Positions 33,907 to 46,400 of a stretch of 64,000 bases of DNA are shown here, one piece after another. The DNA is taken from positions 1 through 64,000 of the forward strand of contig JBEWZL010000219.1 in NCBI GenBank assembly GCA_045837725.1. Direction: 5' to 3'. Position 1 is the stretch's first letter, and every line of letters begins with the position of its first letter. Source of the DNA: Vermamoeba vermiformis (lineage: Eukaryota > Tubulinea > Echinamoebida). Below the pieces are notes generated by a model. The model ran no database searches, was not told the DNA's origin, and was given only the letters and a program-made list of their open reading frames with translations. The translations under genes and the position numbers were made by a program.

Positions 33907-36397
33907 TTACTTATTTTGATGGTAATGATGCAATTTGTACAACAAAACTTTTCCGTGCACGTTTCCAACGGCGAGCATTGCACTGTTCGGCGAGAAATCA
34001 AATGCAGAGACGCGAGTCAAGGGCGTCTTTTCTTTAGGCCAGTTCTCGTACACAGTGCAGGTCGGTACGTGGACCAATCTGAAGGCATTTCTTTTCTCCA
34101 TAGAACTCAATGCTAGCAATTGAGCGTCGTGATTGAACTGCACTTGGTTGATCTCCGTCGTGAGATTCATGATAGCCTTAATTGGCTTAGGAGTCTTAGT
34201 TTGACCGAACAATGGATCCGCCATATCGTAAATGTTAACCACACCATTGTCAGATCTATAATAAAATCATATTAATATAACTCTGCCTCGTATAAATAAG
34301 CGATAAAGGTTTCAATTAAGAGAAATTTTGATTTAAGATCTCGGCCCGGATTCACTTACCCTGTAGCCATCAAAGCGTGTCCTTCGAGATTATGCGATAC
34401 AGTCAAGAGCGGTATTATAAATGCTACCTTCATCGACGAATCGACGAACACAACGACGAGTGCCAAGATCCCACTGGTAGATCTCTCCGTTGGTCTTGCC
34501 TAACAAATGTATACTTATTAATACCTATCATATTAATCGCATTCATGCACTTTATATGCTAATTTGTATGTAACTGATGAGTCTTACCTCCAGCAGAATA
34601 CATGTACTTCGAGTCCTTGGAGAATGCGATGGTGTTCACGAGGCCGTTCATCTTCATATTGAATGCCCACTGCTTCGTCTTGTTGCTCAATACTACGACA
34701 TTGCCGTCGTCTCCAAGTAGGCAGATGTATTGATTGTCCGGGGACACTTGACAACCACGCCACTTGCGCTCCATACGGCCTATCAAAAAAACAAAAATTA
34801 GGTTCATAAATAATTTAGTTATTTTTTTCTCATTAAGGACGGCTTCTATATAAAATGAATATATTTCGCTCAAAATACACAATTTGAATGGAATATAATT
34901 ATTATCGCGCGATGAGGTACTTACCAATGACTTGATCCACCTTTTCTACTTTTCCGCTCATCAATTCATACAAATAAAAGTGCTTATCAGTGCCAGTAGC
35001 AATAATTTCTTTGCCGTTCGGTGTAAACATGGCATGTGTCAGCGGCAGATCCGCGAAGAAGACTGTCTGAAGCTTTTCATTTTCTTTTCCGTCAATCTAT
35101 TCAAAATTATTAATATAAGGTCAACAATGATATACTAAGTATAATTGGCTTGGGCAGGGCGGCGAAGCTTGTTTAAAAAAAATTATAACTCACCTGGAAT
35201 AATCGTAGCTTTTTATCGAGACCAGCTGTTAATAACAATTGTCCATTTGGATGGAATTTAACTGATTGAATAACGGCCTATAAAAAGATATTAGAAAAAG
35301 CACCAAGTTGGACAGTGTAACGGCGCGATCCAGTGTTGGATCGTGCTTTTTGAGTAGTGGTACTTACGTTTGCTGGTTCTTGAATATTAGCGTCCTTAAG
35401 TCTACCAATAGCAATATTTTTCGGTTCTAACTTTCTTCGGTCTTTGTTGCCAACGAGGGACTGAGTCGATCGCAACATTTCAAGCGCAGGATCTTCGTCA
35501 ACGATTTGATACTGAGCCCATTTGAGATTAGCGTGCCTATTGATTTTGTTGAATTGTTCTCTTAATCTGTCGCTATATTCTTTGCCTGACACTTCTTTCT
35601 CGTCTCGCGCTGTTCTGAGCTTTCGCAATCTGCCAAAGAAAATTTAGATAATTCATTCTTCTATCCGTATTAATACCAATAATAATTAATTACGAAAATA
35701 TACAAAAAATAGAAAATTAAAACTGATATTTTGTTGTGGATTTGGCGATCTGGATCGCGATCTAATTACCTTTCTTTGTTTACAATATTAACAACAGCAT
35801 TCTCGTCGTCCTCGTCTTGCCAAGCAGGTTTAACTTCTATTTAAATAACAATTTAATGAGACTTTCGAAGATAAAGAAAGCGATCGTTTTTTCTTACTTG
35901 ACGGATCCAACTTCCTTCGCTTCTTTCTGTCCTCTTCGTCCTAATATTCGTAATAATTATATTAATTAACGTATACTGAGCCGATTAATTGTTATAAACT
36001 AAAATTATTATCGCGATCGAGTCGTTAATAAATTTTTTAAATTGTCTATTACCACCAAAAAATGTATATTAATCATATAACATACCTCTGAATCATCTTC
36101 TTCGTCAGGAATTTCATCCTCATCTAATAAGTCACCGTGATCGCCCAAATCAAGTTTCAGTTCATCCGCATCGCCAAAAGCATGCTTCAATTCTTTGCCT
36201 AATCTATTTACAACTGTTGTATCTCCAAAGAGCATATTTTCTAACTCTATTTCCTCTCTATCCTTGGGCTTGGGACCAGCTCCTGAATCCGCATCGCCAT
36301 CTGTATCACGCTTTCGCTTCTTAGCGCCATTGGTATTGGACCTAAGATAGGCCACGATATCACCACTGTCAGAATTTGAGTTCTCGTCTTGATCCAT
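33907..36397 (-). CDS. UTP18: U3 snoRNA-associated protein 18 (UTP18), WD40
   Basis: The acidic N-terminus (MDQDENSNSDSGDIV; LFGDTTVVNRLGKEL) is followed by KPAWQDEDDENAVVNI, matching the UTP18 hallmark PAWxDEDD. EYSDRLREQFNKINRH then matches the conserved YxxRLRxQFE helix. WD40 blades run from QSVKFHPNGQLLLTAG to SAFDFSPNSAMLAVGNVHGKVLLYKL. UTP18 belongs to the UTP-B subcomplex of the SSU processome and works in the nucleolus on 18S pre-rRNA processing. It is divergently arranged with the SMC gene across a 378-bp spacer. About eight short introns. UTP25, from the same machine, lies at the other end of the window. Confidence 0.92.
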
Positions 36398-36775
36398 TGT
36401 AAACGCTAACTATGACAGGAGAGCACGAGAAAAATCAATTTACCATTTTTTGAATCAAAGCAGCACAGGCCTGGGAAGATTTATCTCGTTCGTGCATTCA
36501 ATTAACAACGAGATATCAACTAACAATCGCTGCAGTAGAGAAGCGGCATGATGATTATGTGACACGAGATGCACCCATCGGCAAGATGAAGTAGTAGCTC
36601 TGCTTTGCTTGGGGCAATTTTCGCTATTTAATTAGTTTGAATTTTAATCTTACACGAGGTATATCTACTTGCACGATTTATCTACCAAGATTACATTTTT
36701 GAATTATTAATTTTGGGGGTAGCTATTTGTTTTCTCGCTGTTATTTTCGTTTTTCTTTTGATATTGAGAGCCACA
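36398..36775. promoter_or_regulatory. Shared upstream region of UTP18 and the SMC gene
   Basis: 378 bp between divergent start codons (UTP18 at 36397 on the minus strand, SMC at 36776 on the plus strand). It must hold both promoters. No TATA box or repeated motif could be singled out. Short frames here are not convincing. Confidence 0.5.
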
Positions 36776-39700
36776 ATGTTGAGGATTAATTATGTTACTA
36801 TTAGTGGGTTCAAGGCAAGTATTGCGAGATCCAGGACCGTTGCGTTGCTGCGGATTGAATCCGCGGCCTTTCTTAATACTAACATGTCTTCTCACAGAGT
36901 TACGCCTCTAAACATCATATAGGACCATTTAGCCCTCGAGTTACATTGTTAGTAGGCTGCAACGGCAGCGGCAAGAGCAGCTTGCTCGAGGCAATTTCAT
37001 TCGTACTGGGATCGGACTCCGTTACACTGCGTTCAAACAGTAAGGAAAATTAGATCAATTTCATATAATTTAGCGCATATAAAGTCCTCTAACGAAATAC
37101 CTATGGCAGACCTCCGAAGCTTAATCGCTCGAGCCAAATCCGAAGACACTCCATGCTCGGTCGCTTTACATTGTTCTATCGTCCAGAATTCTGATGGTGA
37201 ATGCATCGAGACAGGGTATAGACTATACATAATATCGTATTAGCATCTATCTAGTTCGCCTAACCGAGTTTTCTTCAGCAACCTGGATGTGACTCGCACC
37301 ATTGACAAACGAGGCACAAGCAAGTATTACCTCCGATTGAACGATGAAGTCGAGAAGCCAATAAAATTCGACGAGCTACAGAGAATCATGCGAGAGTACG
37401 GCGTAGATATGTCATTGAGCGAGAGGTAAGTCGACTTGAGGTAACGTACTGGCGCTGGATCTAACTTTGAGCCAAAGGTTTATTATACGGCAGCATAATA
37501 CCGTGCAGTTGGCTCAAAAAACTGTCATTGAGATGTTGGAATACTTGGAGCTTCAAATGGGCACGAAGAAGATCCGCAACGAGATCGAGGCCAAAGTAAG
37601 TCGTTACAAATAAATGCTGGACTTATGGCTAATAATTATTTTAAGACTAAAGATTTGGAGGAGTCTTGCAAGGATATTGAGGCCTTCAAGCAGCAAGAGC
37701 AGCAAGTCAACAAGGAGATCGAGCGCTTGAAACCTTTTTTGGAACAACTTACAGAGTAAGTCTAGAGTAGTAAGCTAATTCATTCTGGAGTTAATTCATG
37801 GAATTAAATTAGGTACAATGCATTGCGAGATAAGATCGGGGCCAAGTCAAACAAGATTAACTTTCTGCATCTGAAGTCGATCGAGTTGGGGGAAAAAGAA
37901 CTGTTAGAACAGCTCAACGAATATAACAAAAGTTTAAAAGGCAACTCTAAGAAGAAGAAGGCTAAGGAAAAGGGAATTAACGAGTTGAGGGTACAGCTCA
38001 AAACTCTCCAAGAGTCCTTGAACAAGATGGACATCGAAGGTCAGAAATTCAAAGAGCAATTGTCAGCGCAGAATAAAAGACGAGCCACGCTCAAGGTAAT
38101 GTCGTCTATAGTATCATAGTATCATACTTACATAGTAACATTTAATTAGGCCAAGAAACAGAAGCTCGAGGCGGCACTAAGCAGGGACAGATTGGACGCC
38201 TCAAAGATCGAGCAAGAGATCGACGAGCTGAGTAGCGTGTTAAATGCGCATAACAAAGACGATAAGAGCGATTCTCAAGAGGCGAGGCTTCGAGAGCTCA
38301 AGTCTAAGAAGGTAGTTCAATCAATGGCACGTGCAATTTTCTGACGTAATTTTTAGAGCAAAATCGTGTCGAAATGCGAGATATCTGCTCAGGATGTGCT
38401 ACGTCAATACCAAGGCCTTCGAACACAACTCTTCGAGGCTCTGACGGCAGGAAACGATCTCAAAAATTGCCAGCGAGTGAAGGAGAACATGGAAGTCGAG
38501 CTACATGATGTACTAGAGAAGATGTCGAGATGCGAGCAGAAAAAAGAAGACATATCAAAGAAGCTCGAAGAACTCGACGGCAAGAGAATTGCGCTGAGGG
38601 CGCAAAAGGATGGACTCGAGAACGAGCTTCGAGGTGTCAGTAATGAGGTCGCTGAGAAGAAGCGCGCTATCAATGCCATGAAGAAAACAAACGACACTAG
38701 CAGAGAGCAGAAGGTGAGTTACATCTCCTTTGGTTTCGCCAAATACTAATCAGCTGGCAGTTAATGTCAGACTTGAAAACGTTGTCAGTTGGCGTTCTTG
38801 GCTTCGTCAAAGATCAACTGAAGATACTCGATGAAGACAAGTACTACGTGCCGATAATGAACATCTTATCTTCAGTGCGTAACCACGTCGTGGTGAGGTC
38901 TCGTGCTGATGCTAGGCACGTGATTCAGTACTACGAGAAGAATAAGATTGGGTAAGCCAACGCATCTGATTTGAGTATCAGAGACAAACTAAACTGTACA
39001 CAGCACTGTCACGTGTCAGATCCTCGAAGAACAGAAGATATTTTCAGTGAAGGAGGATGGGTCCAAATTATTGACCGCACTTAAGGTCGTGGACTTCAAC
39101 GAAGAGCTGCGGCCCTTGTTCTCGACTTTATTAAGGTAATATTGTATTTTCTGTTTTTACCATGCAGCATGCCTGACGCTTGCTCAGCTCCTGGTTCATT
39201 GTCGAGGACAAAACGCAAGCACTTCGAGCATCATTTGATTCTGCAACAAAGACTCGCAGAAATGTCGTCACGATGGAAGGACACTTGGTAAGTTACTACC
39301 AACGATAGGTACTTGGAAGCATACTCACCTTCATGGCGCTAGTTCAAAGCAGACGGTGAGATACTGCCTCAAAGAATTGGGTCGAACAAAAATGAACGCG
39401 ATGGCAGCACGATGTTGTCGAAGTTGCAAGACCAGTTGAAGAAATTTCAGTTGAAGGAAGAGAGCCTTAAGCACGAGCTGTTGAGCGTCACGAATCATCT
39501 TGGCGCTGTCAAGCAAGAAGTGCATTCCATTTCTGACGAGCTTAAGAACTCCACTGAGCAACAGAGCGCATTGAAGGACCGACGTGAACAGCTAGAGGAG
39601 GGCCTTCAAGAAACGAGCGCAAAGCTCGCTGACTACGAGCAGTTACGACGGGCTGAAGACCAGTTCAAAGAGTTATCTGGAAGTGCACCGTTGATCAAGG

Positions 39701-41198
39701 AGTTATTCGGCGTTGAGCGCGAGATGAAAGAACTTGAAGACCGAAAAGACAAATTGTTGCAAGAACAGCGCGAAGGGATCAAGTTGAAGGCTAAAATTGA
39801 TGCTTTGAAAAAGAAACACGATCGTTTACTGCAAGACATCTCAAGTCACGAGAACGAGGACCGCGCAGTCAATGAAGAGTACGAGGAAATTGAGACCGTG
39901 GCCAAGAAGATCAAGAAACAGAAAGCAGTGGCTGATAAAGAACAGAAGCTTAAACAAACCGAAGCTGATAAGCTCAACGACGCTGTAAGTAACAAACACT
40001 TTCAAACAAAATCTTCAGGATACTAACAGTCTATACTTAGATGGCTGAAAGAAAGCGCGAGTTGAACTCATTGGTTAAGCAATCAATCGCTATTGAAGAC
40101 GAAATCAAGCAAGCACAGGTCAAGCTGAATTCATTGAACGAACAAAAGAAAGAATTGCAACAAGAGGTTTTGAACGTCATGGACGCAAGCGAAGACAACG
40201 ATTTCGACATTAGTAGTGAAGAATACAAACGAAGAATTAAGCGCTTAGAGCTCAAGTTGCGAGATCTGAATCGACGACTGAAAGAACTTGCTGAAAACAA
40301 TCAACTAGACCTCGAAGCGAACGAAAAACACGACAAACTGGTGCAAAATCTTGATGAGACGAGGAAATCGATGGAAGCCGTACAAAACAGAGCCCGTAAG
40401 TAGACACCTTCATGCCGTTAATGCAATGTCTGGTGCAATTCCTAATATGGTAATGCATGTAGGCGAGCTCCAATTGGAGATTTCGAAGCTTGAAGACGAG
40501 CGATTCAAAACTTTTTGTTTTTACATTGACAAGATCAACAACTCACTGAGCGACATTTATCACAAATTGACTATTAACGGCGATTGTTATCTTGGCTTCA
40601 CCGAGGTTAGTCACTGGTCAGTGTTAGAATGGTCATTAATATCCTTATTAGGATAAAAAAGCGTTGTTTGAGAGCGGCGTGTGGTTCCAAGTCAAGCCCG
40701 ACAGGAATCAATGGCGATCGTTCAATGATTTGAGCGGCGGTCAAAAAGCGGTTGCAGGTAAAATCAAATTTTTAGTAAATGCAATTCACCATTTTATTTC
40801 TAGCATTGGCACTCTCGTTGGCCATTAATGACGTCTTTCCTTCCGCCATCTACTTGTTTGATGAAATCGATGCCTCATTAGATATTGGAGGTAATAGATT
40901 ACTATATTGTTGGTATTACCAAAAAAGGAAAGTAGTTTCTAACCTGAAAATATTAGCCGTTGGTCGAGTAGCGAAATGGCTTCAACGTTTGAGCCAGACA
41001 AATGCCTCTCAATTCATTGTTATATCGCATCGTGTGCCGTTCATTCAGGTACGGACCAATTCAAACAATTGTTTTTATTCACGAATTTCGTAGTCAAGCA
41101 ACGTTCTTGTCGGCGTCTACCAAAGAAACGGAGAGAGTCAAGTTGCAGTTTTCAAGAGCAATGAGACGGAAGAAAATGAAGCTACTAAATCAAATTGA
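36776..41198 (+). CDS. Divergent SMC-family ATPase (SMC4/SMC1-like)
   Basis: Start MLRINYVTISGFK, then a probable GC-AG intron (AAG/GCAAGT...CACAG), restoring SYASKHHIGPF. Walker A is GCNGSGKSS. Long coiled coils run through about 37640-38720 and 39410-40400, separated by a hinge-like segment (GVLGFVKDQLKIL, residues near 38800). The head is completed by the signature DLSGGQKAVAALAL, Walker B AIYLFDEIDASLD, an SQFIVISHR strand, and LVGVYQRNGESQVAV at the end. EMLEYLE after the N-head is typical of SMC4, and the C-terminal LVGVY fits SMC4 or SMC1. Total is roughly 1,100-1,200 residues. SMC proteins entrap DNA in condensin or cohesin; which complex is unresolved. The hinge is poorly conserved, so it may be a fast-evolving paralogue. 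Confidence 0.85.
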
Positions 41199-41275
41199 GT
41201 TCGGAGAAACTTGAAAATTAATTGTGCAAATTTTCCACGCTTTTTTTGTAACACAATCCGTAGGGACCACAAGAG

Positions 41276-43100
41276 ATGATAAACTCTTTGCCTAGGTAAT
41301 TGAGTGCTCAACCAACCTCAAAATAACACTTTTTATTGCATCTCGTAACCGCCGAAATATTAATTTTTTTTGAATAACGTTTGCAGATCGTCTTTGGACA
41401 GTAAGTACTTAATTTCAATTAGATATTTGTAGCTTTCTATTTTTCATAATTTCTTGAAGGATTTAACGATTTTTTAGCAGATGAGGAGGCAAACGTTGGA
41501 GTATTAAATTTTGCGTATCTGCCAAAAGCGCTCGCTTTTTTGTTTTTTTCTTTTGCCCGTTTTCCCCCCCTCCCCCCCGGGCTTCCAAGTCCTTGGTTAC
41601 AAAAGAGAACGCAGCTCGTTCTTAACAGTGTTGCACGCCTATTCTAAGACCCCCTCTGAAAAGCTTACAGTGCGAGAAAAAGCTATTCAATTGTTTGCAG
41701 TCCTGCACAATCTGCATTATCAAGGAGTTGTCAATAATGGGCTGGAGAGTATTCAGTGGGACGGTGACAAACTTATCGTAAGCATTTGCAACATGAGAAC
41801 CTCTCTTTTTGATATGCCACGGCTCCTTCAAAAACACTAACCAGCACCACTTTTTCAGCTCACGGATTGGAACGCTTGCCTATTCCGAGGAGACTGTAAT
41901 GACATGTTCAATTACGGCGATGATTACTTGGACGAGTCACAGCCGTTCAGAGAAGTCGGCGTAGCTGGAAAAATACTAAAGCAATGGGCCGAAGCCGAGA
42001 ATTGTCTGGAGGAGTTTCAAGACATAGTTGCAGCACTGGTACGAGCTTTATAGAAACCATTAATTAGTTAATAATGTAACATAGACCCACTCAAATGCGT
42101 TTGCTCGAATTACCGCCGCGCAAGCCCATGCATTGTTAAAGGGCGAAAAAGTCCATTGGTTGACACGCAACGAGTACAAAAACGAGTTAAAATTTTGCAG
42201 CTAATCTTGTTCCTTAGGGATTCTATATTCACTCAACTATCATACCAGCGAGTAGTCAAATTATGTGTAGAGAGGTTTGAACAAGAGCTTCAAAGTGCGT
42301 GTAACGACGTGTCGACTTTTGACGCGTGTCAATGGCATTATGAAGCAGCTTCTAAGCGCGACACCACATTAATGTTTGGTACTCGGGAGGGTCAAAACAT
42401 TGTAGCTAAAGTGATGCGTGAAAGCCCGCGTCATATCGGTATGTCATCGACGTAACTACGGACATCAAACCAATGTATTTCTCATCATCTCTTCAGCCAA
42501 GGAGTATTACGTCACGAAAATGATGAGTGGAGTTTCAAAGCACTTTTCAACGGTCACATCGGCGAGTACATTGAAGTTCGATACAGAGATTGAATCTGGC
42601 TTCATCATCGTCATGCCTGAATACCACACAACACCGAGGCAGAAAAACATCACGAAGACTTTTCACGAGCTGATTGACGTCTTAATGACACTTCAACGAT
42701 TCGGATTGGTGCACGCTGATATTGCTCCGCAGAATATTATGTGGGATAATAACGATGACCTCGTGGTAAGTCCATAACATTGGAAAATATTCATTTAAAC
42801 GATATACTAATAGCCTCATAGTTGATAGATTGGGGAAGTGTGTTCATGGTCAATCACGAGTTTATGGGCCCAGACGCGATGTTTGGAGGTCACGACGGGT
42901 ACATGGCGCCAGAATGGGTCAAAACACTAGCCTCGGACATTTACAGCGTCGGTAAAACGATGCAGTATTTCATGAAGGAATGGAACCAACATAACGATGC
43001 CATTGAAGCTATTATATTGAAGATGACAAGGACTGAATGGTATGCTAGACCGACTGCAGACCAAGTTTTTCGCGAGGTTAATGGATCGCATCAGCAATGA
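41276..43100 (+). CDS. Tandem pseudokinase-kinase-like protein
   Basis: Two tiny exons (from ATG 41276, MINSLP then RSSLD) splice in phase into NEEANVGVLNFAYLPKA. A pyrimidine-rich stretch with two C7 runs (41564-41578) then forces a one-base frame change. Next comes a degenerate C-lobe, LHNLHYQGVVNNGLESIQW with LTDWNACLF. The catalytic HRD Asp is missing and DFG is DWN, so this first unit is a pseudokinase. A second unit has IVAKV (likely ATP lysine, about 42405), LVHADIAPQNIMW (HRD changed to HAD), IDWGS (DFG changed to DWG) and YMAPEW. It keeps the catalytic Asp, Asn and metal-binding Asp, so it may be active. Substrate unknown; both units look highly divergent from standard kinases. Confidence 0.65.
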
Positions 43101-43409
43101 GCTGAACTAGCGTTATGTAAATACGCCGTTGATGTTACTGTAGATATAAGTAAATTTTAAACTATACTTGACAATCATTAAAGAACACTAGCTAAAAGTT
43201 CGATAATTTGAATCCGCCATAGAGTTAAAAGAGACTGGGTAAATGGGCAATTACCTTAAAATACGCATATTTTACTAGATTCGCCTAATATCGTTAGTTA
43301 TTTGTGTTGTCCAATGCTGGTGTGCGCTCGAAAAAGCTCTGAAAGTTTGCCGCCTTTTATTTTCAACGACCTTTTTGAAGACCACACGTCGCTGGTTATT
43401 CGTATATTA

Positions 43410-46400
43410 ATGGACCCCCTTAAAGGAACTACGAATACGACCATCAATGCGGTCAAACAAGCGACGCAGTATCTGGAAGAGTGTTTGAAGCGAGATGAAG
43501 AGTATCCAGAATTGTGGGACTTCTTTGGACAAACCTCGTCTGGTCAATACTCATTAGGAGATGCTATTAATATTCCACAGTTTTCTCACAAGAAGTGGAT
43601 TGTCCTGCCTGAAGCACTGATAGAGCAATACAACTGTATCCATGCACGCAGCAATAATTACGCAAAAAATAATCCTAAAAATTTATTTAAGCTATAATAA
43701 TAACATACATGCTATAAATAATCAACTAAGACGATATAGGACGCTATTATTGCTATAAGAAATCAATTTTAGATTTGCTTTTTGAAAACTATTTATAGCG
43801 GTCCCTATTTCAACTGCAAATGTATTTTCTTTGACTAATGTAATAGATTTGGAATGTAAATCATTTATGGGGCTCTTACCTGAAATAAATCGAGCGTGGA
43901 TCACCATCGACAACAGATTATTCCTGTGGAACTACGAGGATGGGTATGTACAATTCTTTCGTGCAAAAAAATTACAAATAATATTCTATGACGAATACTC
44001 CAATAAAACGCACGATTATGAATCGATACACGTGAATCCAGATCGTGAGCCAAAGATATTTTTTCAGTTTTTCAACTGCTTCGCCATCACCACCGTAATG
44101 AAAATAGTATTATTGGCTAATAATAAGCTTTTAGACGCGATTTCCAAGTGTACGACGGACTGGATCAAATTATTGTCAGTGCTGGCTTGGCGAAGCCTAA
44201 GAAAGACATTTTCCAAGACATTGACATTAAGTAAGTTAATAATATGATTTATCATGAATTATCCATATATTTGCCTATTAATTTAATTAAATTGATGAAA
44301 AATTGGTCGGCAGTCGATAGTGCTCGATATGTGCCTTTTGATTGGAGGTGGCAAGTCAGAATTTTTAATTAATTTTAATAAAAATAGGCACGTGCTCGTC
44401 TTGGCAACACCAGTTGAAATCGTCATGCTCGCTATTTACTTGCAGCCTGGCTCGAACGAATTGACCCTCCATCCTAGTACGTGTCATGCGTGTCATCCAC
44501 TAATTTGACTAATGCTACTATATGCACTAAATAATCTATAATTGTTTAATTTGTACGTGTTTCACTAATACCGGTGTTTTTTTTAGCTAAATTTGCTTTA
44601 CCTTCTGACAACGTCAACATGCTGAAAATTGGTAAGTGTTCATTTATTACATTGCGATAGGTTACGTAACAATATCGATAAATACTAACGTGGTGTCGTC
44701 TGCTTTTAGTTGGCAGTGATAACGGAAGAATTTTTATGTGTGGTCGTGATGGATGTTTGTACGAACTTGACTATCAAGCAGATGATCGCGCGTGGTTCGG
44801 ACGACGAAGAAAATGCAGAAAATTGAACCACTCTGCTGGAAAATTCTCATCTTTGGTGCCTTCGTTCTTGAAGTATGTCCCACATTATTCTTCTCGCACA
44901 TTTTGGGTTACAAATTTTGACCCGAGATCACCAAATTTGAAGCGATAATTTTCAAAGCGTATGATTAATAACCACATATTGGTCCGTGTTAATGAGTTTA
45001 AATGATTCGGATAGTACTATGACGCTTTTTTTTTGTATTTCGATTGCTTCGTTTATTTTGTTGGCCGATCTAAACTGTTTTTTTAGGCTTGGATCTGATG
45101 ATGCTTTGATTGACATCATTGTTGACAACTCAAGAAACATTTTATATACCTTGTCCGAGCGATCTGTTATTCAGGTACGTAATGTTGAAAATAACTTTGG
45201 ATCTCGATCGTTTGACACGCGATCAGGTCTTTGATCTTGGTGAGGACGGCAAGAGCATTTCAAAAGTAGCAACTGCTTCACACATCGCACAAGAAGCAAT
45301 CAAGATGTGCCCGCGAGTTCAGAACTGGGACGCACAAATGTTCTCGATTATTGCTGCTGCTCCTGTCACGACTTCTGAATCAGGACCCGTGCACTTAGTG
45401 TGCATCACGCAAGGTGGATTGCGATTGTATTTCTGCACCAATTCTAGCCGAGTTAACTCGCGATTGGTAAGTTTGAATGCTATCTCTCGGTCTATTTCCA
45501 ACACTAACTTTAACGCCACTGTAGACCTACTATAAGAAGACCAGACCCGATGGCTTGTACCTCGTGCACGTCAGATTCCCGCCCAGTGCCAAACAAGCTG
45601 CAACGAACGCGCCTACAGCTAACGGTCACACCACCACAACTGACCAATCACAGCCTACTGGCGCGAACATTCACAACGCGTTCTATTCACAAGGTGTCTT
45701 GTTGATGGCCGATGCTAAGACTCCCGTACGTACAGTTATTATCGAGCCTAAAAATACACGTGCTAACAAAACTTTCAGACTTCTGACATCATTTTGAATA
45801 TTTGTCCCGACGCGATTGACGCACTGAAGAGCCGTGGCAATTAGTAAGTTCAATGATATGCAAAAGTTTGATATTAGGTGTTCTAATATATTTTTGTAGT
45901 GTCAACTCATTGGTAGAGAAAGCGAACAGCATTGAAATTGAAGGCCGTACTTGGGCTATTTCAGAACTGCCTCCCTCTGCTATCTTCAACTCATCAACTC
46001 TGCTTAGCAGTTTGAAATCTTCTGCAAGTAAGTAATAAGTTTAAATTAATATCGCTAAATGCTCGTACTCATGTGTTGTGCAGCTGACGGCCGACCAATT
46101 GAATTAGTTATGCGCAACGAATTAGCCATTCAACACATGTTGCCACCGAGACAATTCTTGTGCTTGACTTCTTCTGGCTCTGCACTTGATTATGAAATAC
46201 AGACCTGTTGATATCCTGCGTGAAGTTTTGGGTGGATCACGCGGATCTGATACTCCTGATGTTCGCGTACGTGTGTTTCATTAATACCAATATTATGTCT
46301 AACATGTTGGTAGTCATTCTTCCTCAACTACGGCCCTGACCAAGCTTGTGCTATGTGCTTGATTTTGGCGTGCAATGAGGCCAATTCTGGCGTCAATTTT

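Noticed and set aside
42156-42223. Frame change between TRNEYKNEL and QLILFLRDSIF in the kinase gene
   Set aside because: A 42-nt GTACAA...CCTTAG intron with a GCTAATC branch site explains it; no indel needed.
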